DNA of 64,000 nt from Lactarius indigo (lineage: Eukaryota > Basidiomycota > Agaricomycetes > Russulales > Russulaceae). The stretch spans positions 186,001 through 250,000 of the forward strand of contig JAFKAC010000012.1 of the NCBI GenBank assembly GCA_025766275.1, written 5' to 3'. The notes beneath the pieces were generated by a model. That model did not search any database and had not been told where the DNA came from. It saw only the letters and a program-made list of their open reading frames with translations. Made by a program: the position numbers and the translations under genes. This document shows, in pieces, positions 10,607 through 20,704 of this stretch; the first letter of the stretch is position 1, and the number at the start of each line of letters is the position of its first letter.

Positions 10607-12055
10607 TCAGGATTCCGGATCCATGAGGTCGTAGATGTCAGCATCGAGGTCATTCTCCGGCCACGGGGAGATGTCAAGTCGACAGTAGTGCGTTTTGAGG
10701 AAGAGGAAGGGCCCGCGCTTGCCACACTTGCGACACATTTCGTACTGGGGGCACCGGATCTCGTCGTGGTTGGCGTCAGTGTGGAAGCACCGCCCACACC
10801 ACCTCCCTTGGGTGCGGGCCGTGATTGTCAGAGGTTCGGGGACGGTAAAAGAAGTGGTAGCCTCCGTAGCTATTGCTTGTCGTATACGTTCATCTGCCTG
10901 ATGAGTCGTGATCACTTCTTCAACCATGCCCGCGCGGCGGAATATGCATCGATAGGACTGATGTTCTTGGCTTTGGCAATGTCGGCAGGCAGGTCGCGGT
11001 CTGGTGGGGCAGTCGTGTACAATGTGGTGGGGGCTATTGCAGTGATAGCAGCGTCGACGGTGGGGTTTGTCGGCGAGGCGGGGAAACTCTAATGGTCCTC
11101 CTCGTCGTGGGGAAAATGGGATAGCGTAACGGGAATGGCGAAGTGGGGCTGGCAGGGCTGTCATGCGCGCATATTCGTTGCCGATGATAGCCATCGCCCC
11201 TGCGTACTGAAGGCGCCTCTTGGTGCTGGCCAGCATCAAGTCGACCGTGAGCCGTTCCGCTCGTAGTTTACGTGTATCCTCCTCCAGCTTCTCGCACTTC
11301 TCGTCGAGTTCTTTGAGCGCCAGGAGTCCTGTTCTTAGCCTAGTAATCTCGGCCGTGAGACGAGGTGAGTTAAGTTCTATGAGTGTTTTGTCCAGAGCAC
11401 AGGCGCGGATGTCGTGAGAGTCAAAGAATTGTAGTTGTTCCACTGTAAAGGGTGGTGCCGAGACATTCGGCCTAAGTGACGAGAGGTAGACTTCCTCTCC
11501 GTAGTGGGGTTGTCCTGCACCCATTGTCCCCACTACTTCGGTGAATCCCTTGCGATAGTAGATGTACTTCGCTGGGTTAGATCCACCGTCCGGTAGCGGG
11601 ATCTGTAATGGGTAGTACTTGGGGGTGCCAGGAGTATTTGGAAAGAATGGGGCGCCGGGGTCGTCTGCGTCGTTGGGAGGGGAGTCAGGTCGGTCGTAGT
11701 CGATGGGGGTGTGAACGCGAACCGGGGTAAACGGTTCTAGAGGTGGGGGTGGTGTGGATGATGGGGAAGATGGTGGTGATTGAGGTCGTGGTTCCGGTGG
11801 AGGGGTCGACCGTTGCTGCGGAGGTGGTGTTGGAGAGTATTGCCCTTCCTCTGGTGTTGACGGGGTAAGTTCCCCGGGTTCTCGTTCGATGGGAATGGGG
11901 GTGGCGATTGTGATACGTTGGGGGGACGGTGGTGGTGACAGACGAGGGATGTCGGTGAGATTAATGGTGACGATCCCTCGTTCGAGGGCAGCTTCGAGTT
12001 GGGGGTTGCTGAGGATGTTGACGAGGGTGGTGTCGGATACTGGAGTGTCGGTCAT
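10607..12055 (-). CDS. ORF3 of element 3: proline-rich zinc-knuckle protein downstream of pol
   Basis: Unbroken 482-codon ORF with a true ATG, between pol and the 3' LTR, on the element's sense strand. The N-terminal 150 residues are Pro/Ser/Thr-rich; about residues 240-290 are charged and helix-prone (coiled-coil-like); residues about 335-460 carry two classical CX2CX4HX4C knuckles (CYHCNSPHHIVHDC and CRHCQSQEHQSYRC), then two looser Cys/His clusters (CX2CX6HX4C and a final CRKCG…HYC). There is no protease or polymerase motif. Before the inverted solo LTR landed only a few bases upstream of the ATG, the ORF would have started about 40 bp after the pol stop. I infer a nucleic-acid-binding accessory protein (gag-like or chaperone); alternatives are a captured host CCHC gene or a second gag. 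Confidence 0.75.
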   Translation of the reverse strand: MTDTPVSDTTLVNILSNPQLEAALERGIVTINLTDIPRLSPPPSPQRITIATPIPIEREPGELTPSTPEEGQYSPTPPPQQRSTPPPEPRPQSPPSSPSSTPPPPLEPFTPVRVHTPIDYDRPDSPPNDADDPGAPFFPNTPGTPKYYPLQIPLPDGGSNPAKYIYYRKGFTEVVGTMGAGQPHYGEEVYLSSLRPNVSAPPFTVEQLQFFDSHDIRACALDKTLIELNSPRLTAEITRLRTGLLALKELDEKCEKLEEDTRKLRAERLTVDLMLASTKRRLQYAGAMAIIGNEYARMTALPAPLRHSRYAIPFSPRRGGPLEFPRLADKPHRRRCYHCNSPHHIVHDCPTRPRPACRHCQSQEHQSYRCIFRRAGMVEEVITTHQADERIRQAIATEATTSFTVPEPLTITARTQGRWCGRCFHTDANHDEIRCPQYEMCRKCGKRGPFLFLKTHYCRLDISPWPENDLDADIYDLMDPES

Positions 12056-12065
12056 CGTTGGTTTG

Positions 12066-12633
12066 TGTTACGATTCTCTTGGACTCGTTTCTTTCTTCAC
12101 CATTATTTCCTTCCCATACTATACGAGCCCTGTATGACCACGCGGACTTTACAATTACCCGGTTTCTATCACACGCCTTGCTTATCGACGTTCTCTTCTG
12201 ATAAAGCTTGACATGTGCCAGTTTCCGACTTGTTTCCTCTCACGCGCGTCCCCGCGTGATTCTCCTTTGTTCTCGATATGACCTTGCGTTGTTCCCTCTA
12301 TGTTCATCCCTTTCTTCCTCGGTTTGGCGATGGCGCCATCTGTTTGTCATGGCCATACAGAACGATCTCTATTTAACTCTAGTCATACCTAGCTTGTACG
12401 GTAGACTAGACTTCTTGTGTAATACTACACTCGTCTACGCAGAGTCTCCTTGTTCCCCGACCCTTGTCTTCGCTAGGCCTTCGAGTCTTAGCCCTCCTCT
12501 ATAGTCCAAGTGACGTACGTCCTTGTGACTCTTGTGCATCATCTCTACTGAAGTCGAGCCTTTGAGCTTCGACTACCGAGCGATAGACTGACTTAGTACA
12601 GGTCGTACTCAACGCCCCTGTAGTGGCGTTACA
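12066..12633 (+). repeat. Solo LTR of the element 3 family, inverted, inside element 3 (copy B)
   Basis: 568 bp, TGTTACG…GCGTTACA on the plus strand, opposite to element 3, with 5-bp duplications GTTTG at 12061-12065 and 12634-12638. It matches copy A except at one CpG position. The clean duplication shows an independent insertion that later lost its body by LTR-LTR recombination. Confidence 0.93.
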
Positions 12634-15061
12634 GTTTGAGGTGTGGAGGGATGTGAAAGGGGGTGTCTTTATATTGTTCGTCCAGCCCCTTTGGCGGTCG
12701 GGTATCGTTGGTAGAAGTCTTTGATGACGTCTGTAGCATGAGTCATATTTGTCGCAGGTTCCCATGTGTTATCGCTTGGTGGGAACCCCTTCCATTTTAC
12801 TAGGTAGTGGAGTTTGCGCCCTCTTCCTCGTTCCTGGGCGTCTTCGATCTGCTCCACTTCATACTCCTCTTCTCCATCGATAAGGTCCGGTGGAGGTCGG
12901 GTATAGTTTGCGCCGTGCATCTCCGTTTCCTTGTATGGTGTCAGAAGGTTTGCGTGGAATACTGGGTGTATCTTCCATGATGCCGGAAGTTCCAATTCGT
13001 ACGAAACGTCTGATAGAACCTTGACGATTTTAAAGGGTCCGTATCGCTTCGGGGCTAGTTTGCTTGTGGGGTAGAAGGTACGAAGATTGGTCCCTTCTAA
13101 CCATACTTGATCCCCTTGCTGATAAGGTGTGAACCCTGTTTTTCCTCGTTGGGCCATGAGGTGCTGTACATGTTTGATACTATCTTGCGCATGTTGCCGG
13201 AGTATCTGCAATTCTTCCAATCTTTGATCCACCGCGGGGCTATGTGATGGTTTTGGTGTCCACACAGTCCGTGGTTCCCACCCCATAATGAGAGAGAAGG
13301 GGGAGTGCTTGGTGGTGGCGTTTCTCCAAGAGTTGTGAGCGAATTGCGCCATGGGTAGAAGCTCCACCCAGTTGTTCTGTTGCACGTTACACCAATGTCG
13401 CAAGTATTGTTCCAACCATTGGTTTGTTCGTTCTGATTGACCATCTGTTTGTGGATGGTACGCTGATGATACGTTTTGCTGTATTCCCAGCGTTTTACAC
13501 AGTTGTCGCATAAACATGGACGCGAATCTTGGATCCCGATCGGATATGATCCTTCGGGGTAGGCCGTAATGGGGATAGACATGTCGGAGATAAAGTTTTG
13601 CCACCCCTTCCGACGTTATGGCTTCGTTACACGGTATGAATATTGCCGCTTTTGAGCAGTCATGGTCCGTGACAGTGAGGATTGAGTCAAACCCTTTTGA
13701 TATCGGGAGTTTGACTATGAAGTCCATGGCTACTACTTCGAACGGTTCGGCCGACGGTTCGGTGGTGATGGGGAATAAGTGGGGCTTCTGTCGGTGATGG
13801 TTGATTTTGTTGCTTTGGCATGTTGCACACCCTTTGACGTAGGCTTCTACATCTTTGCGCATATTGGGCCACCAGAAGTCGCGTCGTAATAGCTCTAGAG
13901 TGTTTGCGATTCCCGGGTGTCCTGCACTTGGAGTATCGTGGAAAAAGGTAATTACCCCCCGTTTAAGTTCGTTGTTTCCCACAACAACGAGAGCATCGCC
14001 CTTCCACCACAGCCCGTTGTGTTTCTTTAGGTTGTGGGGTTCTATCCACGGGAGGAGTGCCACTTCATCCATGTTTTGTGCAATTTGAGTCCATATATCC
14101 ATGTCGTGCATGGACGTTTGGGTGACTTTGAGAAATACGTCATCTGGGAGTACAGTGACGTGATCATTGTCGCTGGTGCCGTCATCATAATCAGGTCTCC
14201 TTGATAGGGAGTCTGCTTGCGTATTCTTGGTACCAGGGATATGTTTGAGGATGAAGTTGTACTCCGACAGTTCTTGGAACTCCCGTGCTACTCGTCGACT
14301 GATTTTTCTGGGTTCTTTCCAGTATTGCAGGTTGGCGTGGTCTGTATGGATCGTTATTAGATGGGGGGATCCCATGAGGTATGTTCGCCAAGTGCGTAGC
14401 GCTTTTACGATCGCTAGTAGTTCCCTATCGTAGATGTCGTAATTGCGTTCGGCTTCTGATAGGGATTCGGAATAGAATGCGACCGGATGCATTTTGTCGT
14501 CCTCTCCCTTCTGGTTTAGGACAGCCCCTAGGGCGTAACTCGAAGCATCGACTTCGATTTTGAAGGGTTGATCTAGTTTCGGGAACAGTAGGACCGGTTC
14601 CGAACTGATTCGTTCCTTGATGGTGTTGAAAGCTTTTTGTCTGGCTTCCGTCCATTCCCAGGGAACGTCTTTCTTTGTGAGGTCGTGGAGGGGTCTTGCA
14701 ATTGTGGAGAACCCTCGTATAAATCGCTGGTAGAAATTGCAGAATCCTAGGAAGGCTCGTACTTCTTTGAGTGATGTCGGCGCCTTCCATTCTCGGACCC
14801 CTTGTACTTTGACTGGGTCCATTCGCAGTTGTCCGTACCCGATGATTAGCCCCAGGTATTCCACCTTGTGGACTTCAAACACGCATTTTTCCGGTTTGAT
14901 GTATAGGTCGTGTTTGTCGCAAAGGTCGAGGACTTGGTGTAGTATCATTCTGTGGTGGGTGCAGTCGTCTGAGGTCGCGATTAGGATATCGTCCATGTAG
15001 ACAATTACTTCCCCTGTCAGCACCAGCTCCCAAAAGATAGTGTCCATCATGGTTTGGAAGG

Positions 15062-15811
15062 TGTTACGTTCCTACGAACGTATTGTCCGACTTGGACCGA
15101 GAACGGGTGTTGGCACGTGACTACTACCCGTGGAACGAGCCGAACTGCTGAGCGTCCCTTCAGTAGTCAAGACAAGGTTACCTCCTGATGAGACAATCAG
15201 GGAATAAGAGAAGAGTTGAACAGCCGTCAACCAAAAGAGAGATGGGAGGCAAAGACAGATCACAAAAGGAGGGGAAAGCCTGAAGTCCTATTGAACGGTA
15301 GGAGTGATACAAGAACTCAAGCTGGGGAACACTCCGTCCCAGCGTACTACCTATATACTAGTACACAGTAAAGTTCGCAGTCAGATCCAAACACAGAAAC
15401 CCTAGTATCGTACCGAGTCATAGATAAGTACAACCAATGGCATAAGGCCCTCGGTATTGTATCAGTCAGCACAAACATATCAGCCAGTCAGAGCGTACGT
15501 AGTAATCAATAGATAGGCACGTAGGCCTGCAAAGTCCGTACAAAGGAACCCAGTAACCTCTAAGCTTGATAAGGCAAGCGGACCATAACACTGGTTCAGG
15601 GTGATGTTTGTATTACGCAAACATCACACGTCCACACCGCGTATACGCGGCTCGGGTATACTCCTCTCGATGTTGCAGCTGCGTAAGCAGCCCATCTTCT
15701 TCGTCTTCTTCTTCAGGAGAGTCGGCGTTTGCCCAGCCGGACTCGCGATAGTCCCACAGGGGTCCAACACGTGATGCTGGTAAGTCACATGGTCGAGGCG
15801 CGTTCGTTACA
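15062..15811 (+). repeat. Solo LTR of a different gypsy family inserted in pol
   Basis: 750 bp, TGTTACGTT…TTCGTTACA, flanked by GAAGG at 15057-15061 and 15812-15816. It shares only the TGTTACG/GTTACA termini with the other LTRs. A TATATACT motif lies near 15,350. No protein ORF of note inside. The terminal bases suggest plus orientation. Confidence 0.9.
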
Positions 15812-16953
15812 GAAGGTGCTAGGGGAATTTGTGAGGCCAAAGAACATGACTCGTGGTTCGAACAACCCCTGATTTGTCTTGAATGCCGCCTTCCATTCGT
15901 CCCCCTGTTTGATTCGAACGTTGTTGTATCCCCATCGGATATCAAGCTTCGAGTAGAGCCTTGCTTCTCGGATCTTGTCGATAAGTTCGGGGATTAGGGG
16001 GAGTGGGTAATGATTTTTTACGGTTAGTTCGTTGAGGCGGCGATAGTCCTGTACCGGGCGTAGTTTCCCGTCCTTCTTTTTGATGAAAAAGAAGGGAGAT
16101 GCGTAAGGGGATTTGGACGGTTGGATGTATTTCTTCTCCAGGTGTTCAGTTACGAATTCTGTTAATTTTTCGTTTTCCAGGATTGTGAGTGGGTATACTT
16201 TGCAATCCATTGTTTCAGGGGCGGTTGGGACCAGGTCGATGGCGTGGTCCCACGGGCGTGAAGGGGGAAAGCGCTGGGACGCTTCCTCACTGAAAACTTT
16301 CCGATGCCTCCGGTATTCTTCCGGGACCATCTCTTCAAAGGTTTTCTGGGGTTTTTTGGCCGCTTCTTGTTGCGCTAATTCTGATGCTGTTGTTGTTTTT
16401 CGCAGCCGGATACAAGGTTCGTCTTCTTCTTGTAGCTGTTCCCAGGCTGCTTCGTCCAGTTGATACGTCTCCAATGCCTTGATAGTTGCTTCAAGAGGCA
16501 TGGCTTCGTCGGACAGATGCAGACTGGTGATAACCACTGGTTGGAACTCTTCATCGAGTGTGGCGTCTCGCCAGTGGAACTTGGGTTCAAAGGCCGTAAA
16601 CCAGGGGTATCCCAGTATGACTTCGTCGTTTCCTAAATCCGTGATGAGGAATCGAAGATTTTGGGTCTTTCCTCCGGTTTTGACGGTGAGGTCGGTGAAA
16701 GATGTGATCTCTCCTCCTTGGTTGTGGGTTCCATCTACGTTCCATATTTTGATGGAGCGTTCGGTAGGTAGCCAGGCTATTTTGAGTCGTTTCAGGAGAT
16801 TTGCGCTTATGAAATTGTCTGTTGCGCCCGAGTCTACCAAAACATTTCGTTCGGCCGTCGTGTGAGCAGATTTGAAAAGTACTGGAATTCGCATAGATCG
16901 GAATCTGCTATTGTACACGCTAAGTTTTAATGCTCTAGCCCAGGCCGCCGGGT

Positions 16954-18618
16954 TCAAGCGTTCAGAAAATCCTTTTTTTGTCCGAAGAGTTTGTCTACCA
17001 TTAATTCTCGTACTTCAGGGGTTTGGGCGAACAAGGCCGCTACCTGTGCGTCGGCTTGTTCCTCGTTGGAAAGGGGGCGCGATGCGGTCATTGAGATAGT
17101 GGCGGTGGTTGGAGTAGGGTCATTCGTTCCTGCTGCTTTGACGGTAGTGGTGGTTTTTTGAGGACAGAATCTGGAGATGTGCCCTTGTCCTCGGCATCGG
17201 AAGCATCTTCCTTCTTTCTGGAGTAGCTTCTTTTCGTCCTCCGTCATTGCTGCCCTGGCGCGAGTTCGGCTGACGTCCATTGCATTTGGGTCCCTAGTTT
17301 TGTTGAGAGTGTTCAGCCATTGGTCACGGGAAGCTCCCCCTTTCTTGTCTGTTCTTCCTTTAGTGAGTCTATCTTTGAGGAGGAGATATTCCGCTTGCTG
17401 AAGCGTAACTGCCGTTTTCCAATCGTCCCAGTCTACGGGGTGGTGGAACTTGATTGCGTTTATGACTAGTGCATTTGGGAGGCCTTTCTGGAAAATTTCC
17501 AGGGTAGTAGCCTCATCCTTGTTGTATCCTGCTTTATTGGCCAAGTTAGAGAACTTGGCTATGTAGGTGTCGATGTCTTCTTTGTCCATTCGTAAGTTTT
17601 GAATGGCGTGGCGGGCCTTTTGTTGTTGGGTAGTGTCGGTGTATGCCTGGATGAACCTTGTTTCGATAGTGTTCCATAGGTTTTCGGCGTTCATGGCTAC
17701 TCCTCCCGCCAATTGGTCGGCTAGCCACTGTATCTGTTCTTCGACCCAGTCGTCTACTAATGGCCCTCGGATATACGAGAGGAGGGTCATAGCACGTGAA
17801 TAGGGGAGGGTCAATTGTTGGACATTCGGGTTCATCCCTCGGTAGAGTGCGAAGGCGTTTAGGAAAGCTCTGCTGGCTTCTCGATCCCCAGTGAATTCTG
17901 GTGGGGGATTCCCTCCGAGTCGTCCGTTTGGTGGGGGGGGTCCTCCGGCAGCGGGGCCTGCTGCCGCTCCGCCGCCTCCACCTCCAGGCGCGCCGCCTCC
18001 GCCTCCAGGCGCACCGCCTCCACCTCCAGGCACACCGCCTCCACCTCCAGGCGCACCGCCTCCATGATGGCTTCCTGCGCCTCCCGCAGTGCTTCCTCCG
18101 CTTGCCGACATACTTCCTCCCACAAGATGTCCTCCACTACTTGCAGGATTCGCTGTTGAGGACCCTGCAGCTGGTTGCGAGGAGGTGAGGGTGGTGGAGA
18201 GTTGGGTGGTGGACATGTTGGCATACGATGCGAAGTCCACAGGTCATTGGATGGTAGGCGTAAGTGTTGGGTTGTCTAAGTCGGGTTCGGAAGATGGTTC
18301 TTCGATATCGGAATCGGCCTCGATAGCGCTGATTTGTCCTTTTCCTGGTCCTAGGCCTAGGTGTGCAGGGACGGGTTTATAGGAGTACCAGGAGTGCTTT
18401 AAGTCGGAGTAGGCAACGTAGGCCCAGATGTGTTGATCTTCAATGTACTCGATTGGTTCGTATGTGAGTTTGTCGGGGTCGTAGACGTAGTACCCTTCGT
18501 CGTGTGGAGTGTTCCTCCAGAGAGCGGTTCCTTTGATAGAAGGTCTTAGGTCGTCGTAAGGATGCCGCTCCAGGTACTCTTTGACGAACTGTGTTCGGCT
18601 TCGGCTGGTGAGAGCCAC
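16954..18618 (-). pseudogene. gag: Element 3 gag (N-terminal domain plus capsid and zinc knuckle), one in-frame TGA
   Basis: The N-terminal 124-codon block (18618-18247) and the main gag block (18240-16957) are in one frame, separated by TGA at 18244-18246. The main block has a Gly-rich linker encoded by short tandem repeats (about 17,990-18,065), a capsid-like domain and a CCHC knuckle (CFRCRGQGHISRFC, near 17,190). The N-terminal block has no ATG: it appears to begin at GTG 18618-18616 (A at -3, G at +4), aligned with the GTG start of element 1 (V-A-V/L-T-T/S-R). If only ATG is used, translation would start at 18216. The 3' end overlaps pol by the -1 slippery site; gag stops at TGA 16954-16956. 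Confidence 0.85.
16972..16978 (-). promoter_or_regulatory. -1 ribosomal frameshift heptamer at the gag/pol overlap, element 3
   Basis: Minus strand CAA AAA AAG in the gag frame contains A AAA AAG, a canonical X XXY YYZ site. A one-base slip gives AAA AAA GGA TTT TCT and enters pol before SERLNP, the same junction as in element 1. Gag terminates five codons later. Confidence 0.78.
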
Positions 18619-18623
18619 TGTGG

Positions 18624-18634
18624 AGACTAGACTT
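18624..18634 (-). promoter_or_regulatory. Self-complementary primer-binding site of element 3
   Basis: Minus strand AAGTCTAGTCT, two bases (TT) after the LTR end. It is the exact reverse complement of AGACTAGACTT at 18867-18857 in the 5' LTR, which starts 33 bases after the first T of TATTTAAC (18900). Same geometry as element 1, different sequence. Confidence 0.78.
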
Positions 18635-18636
18635 AA

Positions 18637-19204
18637 TGTAACGCCACTACAGGGGCGTTGAGTACAACCTGTACTAAGTCAGTCTATTGCTCGGTAGTCA
18701 AAGCTCAAAGGCTTGACTTCAGTAGAGATGATGCACAAGAGTCACAAGGACGTACGTCACTTGGACTATAGAGGAGGGCTAAGACTCGAAGGCCTAGCGA
18801 AGACAAGGGTCGGGGAACAAGGAGACTCTGCGTAGACGAGTGTAGTATTACACAAGAAGTCTAGTCTACCGTACAAGCTAGGTATGACTAGAGTTAAATA
18901 GAGATCGTTCTGTATGGCCATGACAAACAGATGGCGCCATCGCCAAACCGAGGAAGAAAGGGATGAACATAGAGGGAACAACGCAAGGTCATATCGAGAA
19001 CAAAGGAGAATCACGCGGGGACGCGCATGAGAGGAAACAAGTCGGAAACTGGCACATGTCAAGCTTTATCAGAAGAGAACGTCGATAAGCAAGGCGCGTG
19101 ATAGAAACCGGGTAATTGTAAAGTCCGCGTGGTCATACAGGGCTCATATAGTATGGGAAGGAAATAATGGTGAAGAAAGAAACGAGTCCAAGAGAATCGT
19201 AACA
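18637..19204 (-). repeat. 5' LTR of element 3 (copy C)
   Basis: 568 bp, sense strand TGTTACG…GCGTTACA. Inferred U3 is 19204-18868 and R/U5 18867-18637; TATA box TATTTAAC at 18900-18893. Compared with copy A it has eight substitutions, every one a C/T or G/A change at a CpG. Confidence 0.95.
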
Positions 19205-19209
19205 TGACT

Positions 19210-20400
19210 CATCCGTTAACCTGTGACTCGTGGATATTATTAAGACGACACGCAAGCCTGTGTATTATAGGTATTCCGAGATTGTTTCCCTTCTCATGTC
19301 TCAGATATGCTCCTGTAGGAATAGGAGAGGGCCGCGTCAGCACAATGCGCAAGCGTAGTAGCTCATGTATTTAAACAGCGAGTTTGCGACTGGAATCACA
19401 GAATTCTCTCGCCCATTTTCCCTGCCATTACAAATCATTAGTCATCCGAAGTCACACGGAGGTGGGCGACATCACATCTGCGAAATAAGGTCTGGTCCGG
19501 CAAAGGAACGAAGCTTATGTGTCCACACGGTGGAAGCTATTTGGACGTGAAAAAGCTACTATCATGTGTTAGGGGTTTCAAAACTGTTGAGAGTTTCAAA
19601 TTGCAGCTTTTAAAGGGATCGCTTCAGAAAAACAGCTGATCTTTACTTAAATACATTTCCCATATACCACTCAATTGCAGATCACAGAGAAAATAAAGAA
19701 GTCCCTTTTGTGCTTGTGTCACGATATTGCCAGTATTACAGGGTAAGACCCAAAATCTGACTAAAACAGTCTCGGATCCATGTATTACTGAATGTGACAC
19801 TACAAAACTTTCAATATATCATATATTCATACCATTACATTCAAATACAAAATTCTAGGGCATTTAGAGCAACGGGAGGGGAGATACAGAAGAAAGTGTG
19901 AATTTGCGTGACAATTGGTGCTCACCCTCATCAGTTTCAAAATCCGCTGCTTAGCTAACACACCATTCGAGTAAGCAAAGACACGATCGATTGTATGAGT
20001 CAGCGTGACAATTCGTGACGAAAGTTTTGAAACTCCCAACTTTTGGCACCTGCACGCCCGGCTTTCTTCTGACACAACGACCCACCCACCATTTGCCAGG
20101 ATAACACTTTAAAGAGATAGTTCATCTATTATCATATCGACTCCAAAAATATGATTGGAAAAATATTTTGTCGATGTCTTTTTATTCACGATTTGGTAAA
20201 CTTTTTGAAACTCCCAACTCGTGATAGTACGGTGATGAGCAATGAACGAAACGAAACAAAAGAAACGGCATATCTAAGCGGAGACTGAATTTGCAGCTCA
20301 GTTGATTGTCACGTGATGGCATGTGACTGTTGGGCTCCGCTCGCCACGACACAATGGGCTTGGGTTTGTCTGCTTGAACCAAGGTTTGAAACGAGACCTG
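19210..20400. other. No recognisable gene (A/T-rich, between element 3 and the tandem array)
   Basis: Sequence after the TGACT duplication is continuous with the DNA left of 10,000, so its first part may be the remains of element 2's 3' end. Only short ORFs occur. I see no tRNA, rRNA or conserved protein motif. Confidence 0.5.
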
Positions 20401-20458
20401 GTAAGATTTCGTTGATTTGGTGTCAAGAATCGTTAGAGGAGGTGAGTCTTACTTCTAC

Positions 20459-20704
20459 ATGGTGCCAGTAATTATACAAACGAACAAACGCACAGTCATG
20501 CAGGCAGTCGTGTGGACTCTGTCCTTCCTCTGCGACATGCTCGTTCTTCATCCACTCATCTCCCTCTTTGTGATTTGTGCCTGCCTCCCGTTGGCCCGCT
20601 TTCTACCAGATTGGGGTGCGGCCATCCTCAGTATCGGTCTCGCAATGCCCCTCGTGGTCATCCTTATGAGTTTGGTTGCTGGGGTCACCTCAAGGCGCAA
20701 GTAG
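20459..20704 (+). CDS. Small hydrophobic protein, copy 1 (81 aa), unknown
   Basis: ORF starting at ATG 20459. After a short N-terminus with NKR, residues about 15-75 are almost wholly hydrophobic, with two likely membrane spans separated by a LARFLPDWG turn, and a basic tail TSRRK. Copy 2 at 28275 has identical length and no indel, although many residues differ. A GTGAGT donor lies just upstream and a CACAG acceptor inside the 5' part, so the true protein may begin at ATG 20498 or be a 3' exon. I do not recognise the family. Confidence 0.4.
   Translation: MVPVIIQTNKRTVMQAVVWTLSFLCDMLVLHPLISLFVICACLPLARFLPDWGAAILSIGLAMPLVVILMSLVAGVTSRRK

Larger units (their letters stand above)
12669..16978 (-). 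pseudogene. pol: Element 3 pol (PR-RT-RH-IN-chromodomain) split by a solo LTR
   Basis: Two segments, 16978-15812 and 15061-12669, are in the same frame once the 750-bp insert plus one 5-bp duplication is removed. The first holds protease (VDSGATDNFI) and the start of reverse transcriptase, cut after GLTNSPSTF. The second begins at QTMMDTIF and holds the YMDD box, RNase H (VDASS; DRELLAIV; ADSLSRR), integrase HHCC (HPGIANTLELL…CATCQ), the D-D-E core (AMDFIVK; ISDRDPRF; HPQTDGQSE), a GPF-type C-terminal module and a chromodomain (YLVKWKGFPPSDNTWEP) with a stop at 12669. Apart from the insert no stop or frameshift is seen, so the master copy was probably complete. Expression would need -1 frameshifting at 16972-16978. 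Confidence 0.92.
10005..19204 (-). mobile_element. Element 3: full-length 9.2-kb Ty3/gypsy chromovirus with two nested solo LTRs
   Basis: Bounded by two direct 568-bp LTRs (18637-19204 is the 5' LTR, 10005-10572 the 3' LTR) and flanked by the 5-bp target duplication TGACT at 10000-10004 and 19205-19209. Minus-strand order: LTR, self-type primer-binding site, gag, -1 frameshift, pol, extra zinc-knuckle ORF, G-rich tract, LTR. Two later insertions interrupt it: an inverted solo LTR of the same family at 12066-12633 and an unrelated 750-bp solo LTR at 15062-15811 inside pol. The two LTRs differ at only eight positions, all CpG transitions. Confidence 0.93.

Noticed and set aside
15072..15263. 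63-codon hydrophobic minus ORF within the 750-bp insert
   Set aside because: Lies wholly in a solo LTR; no support as a gene.
17985..18066. Short CACCTCC-type tandem repeats that might suggest a CRISPR or satellite
   Set aside because: They are in-frame Gly codon repeats in the gag linker of element 3; no spacer structure and a eukaryotic context.
10134..19062. 98-codon ORF (starts MTCASFRL) present three times: 10134-10430, 12208-12504, 18766-19062
   Set aside because: It lies inside the three LTR copies and spans the inferred transcription start, so it would not be on the element mRNA; its conservation is that of the LTR.
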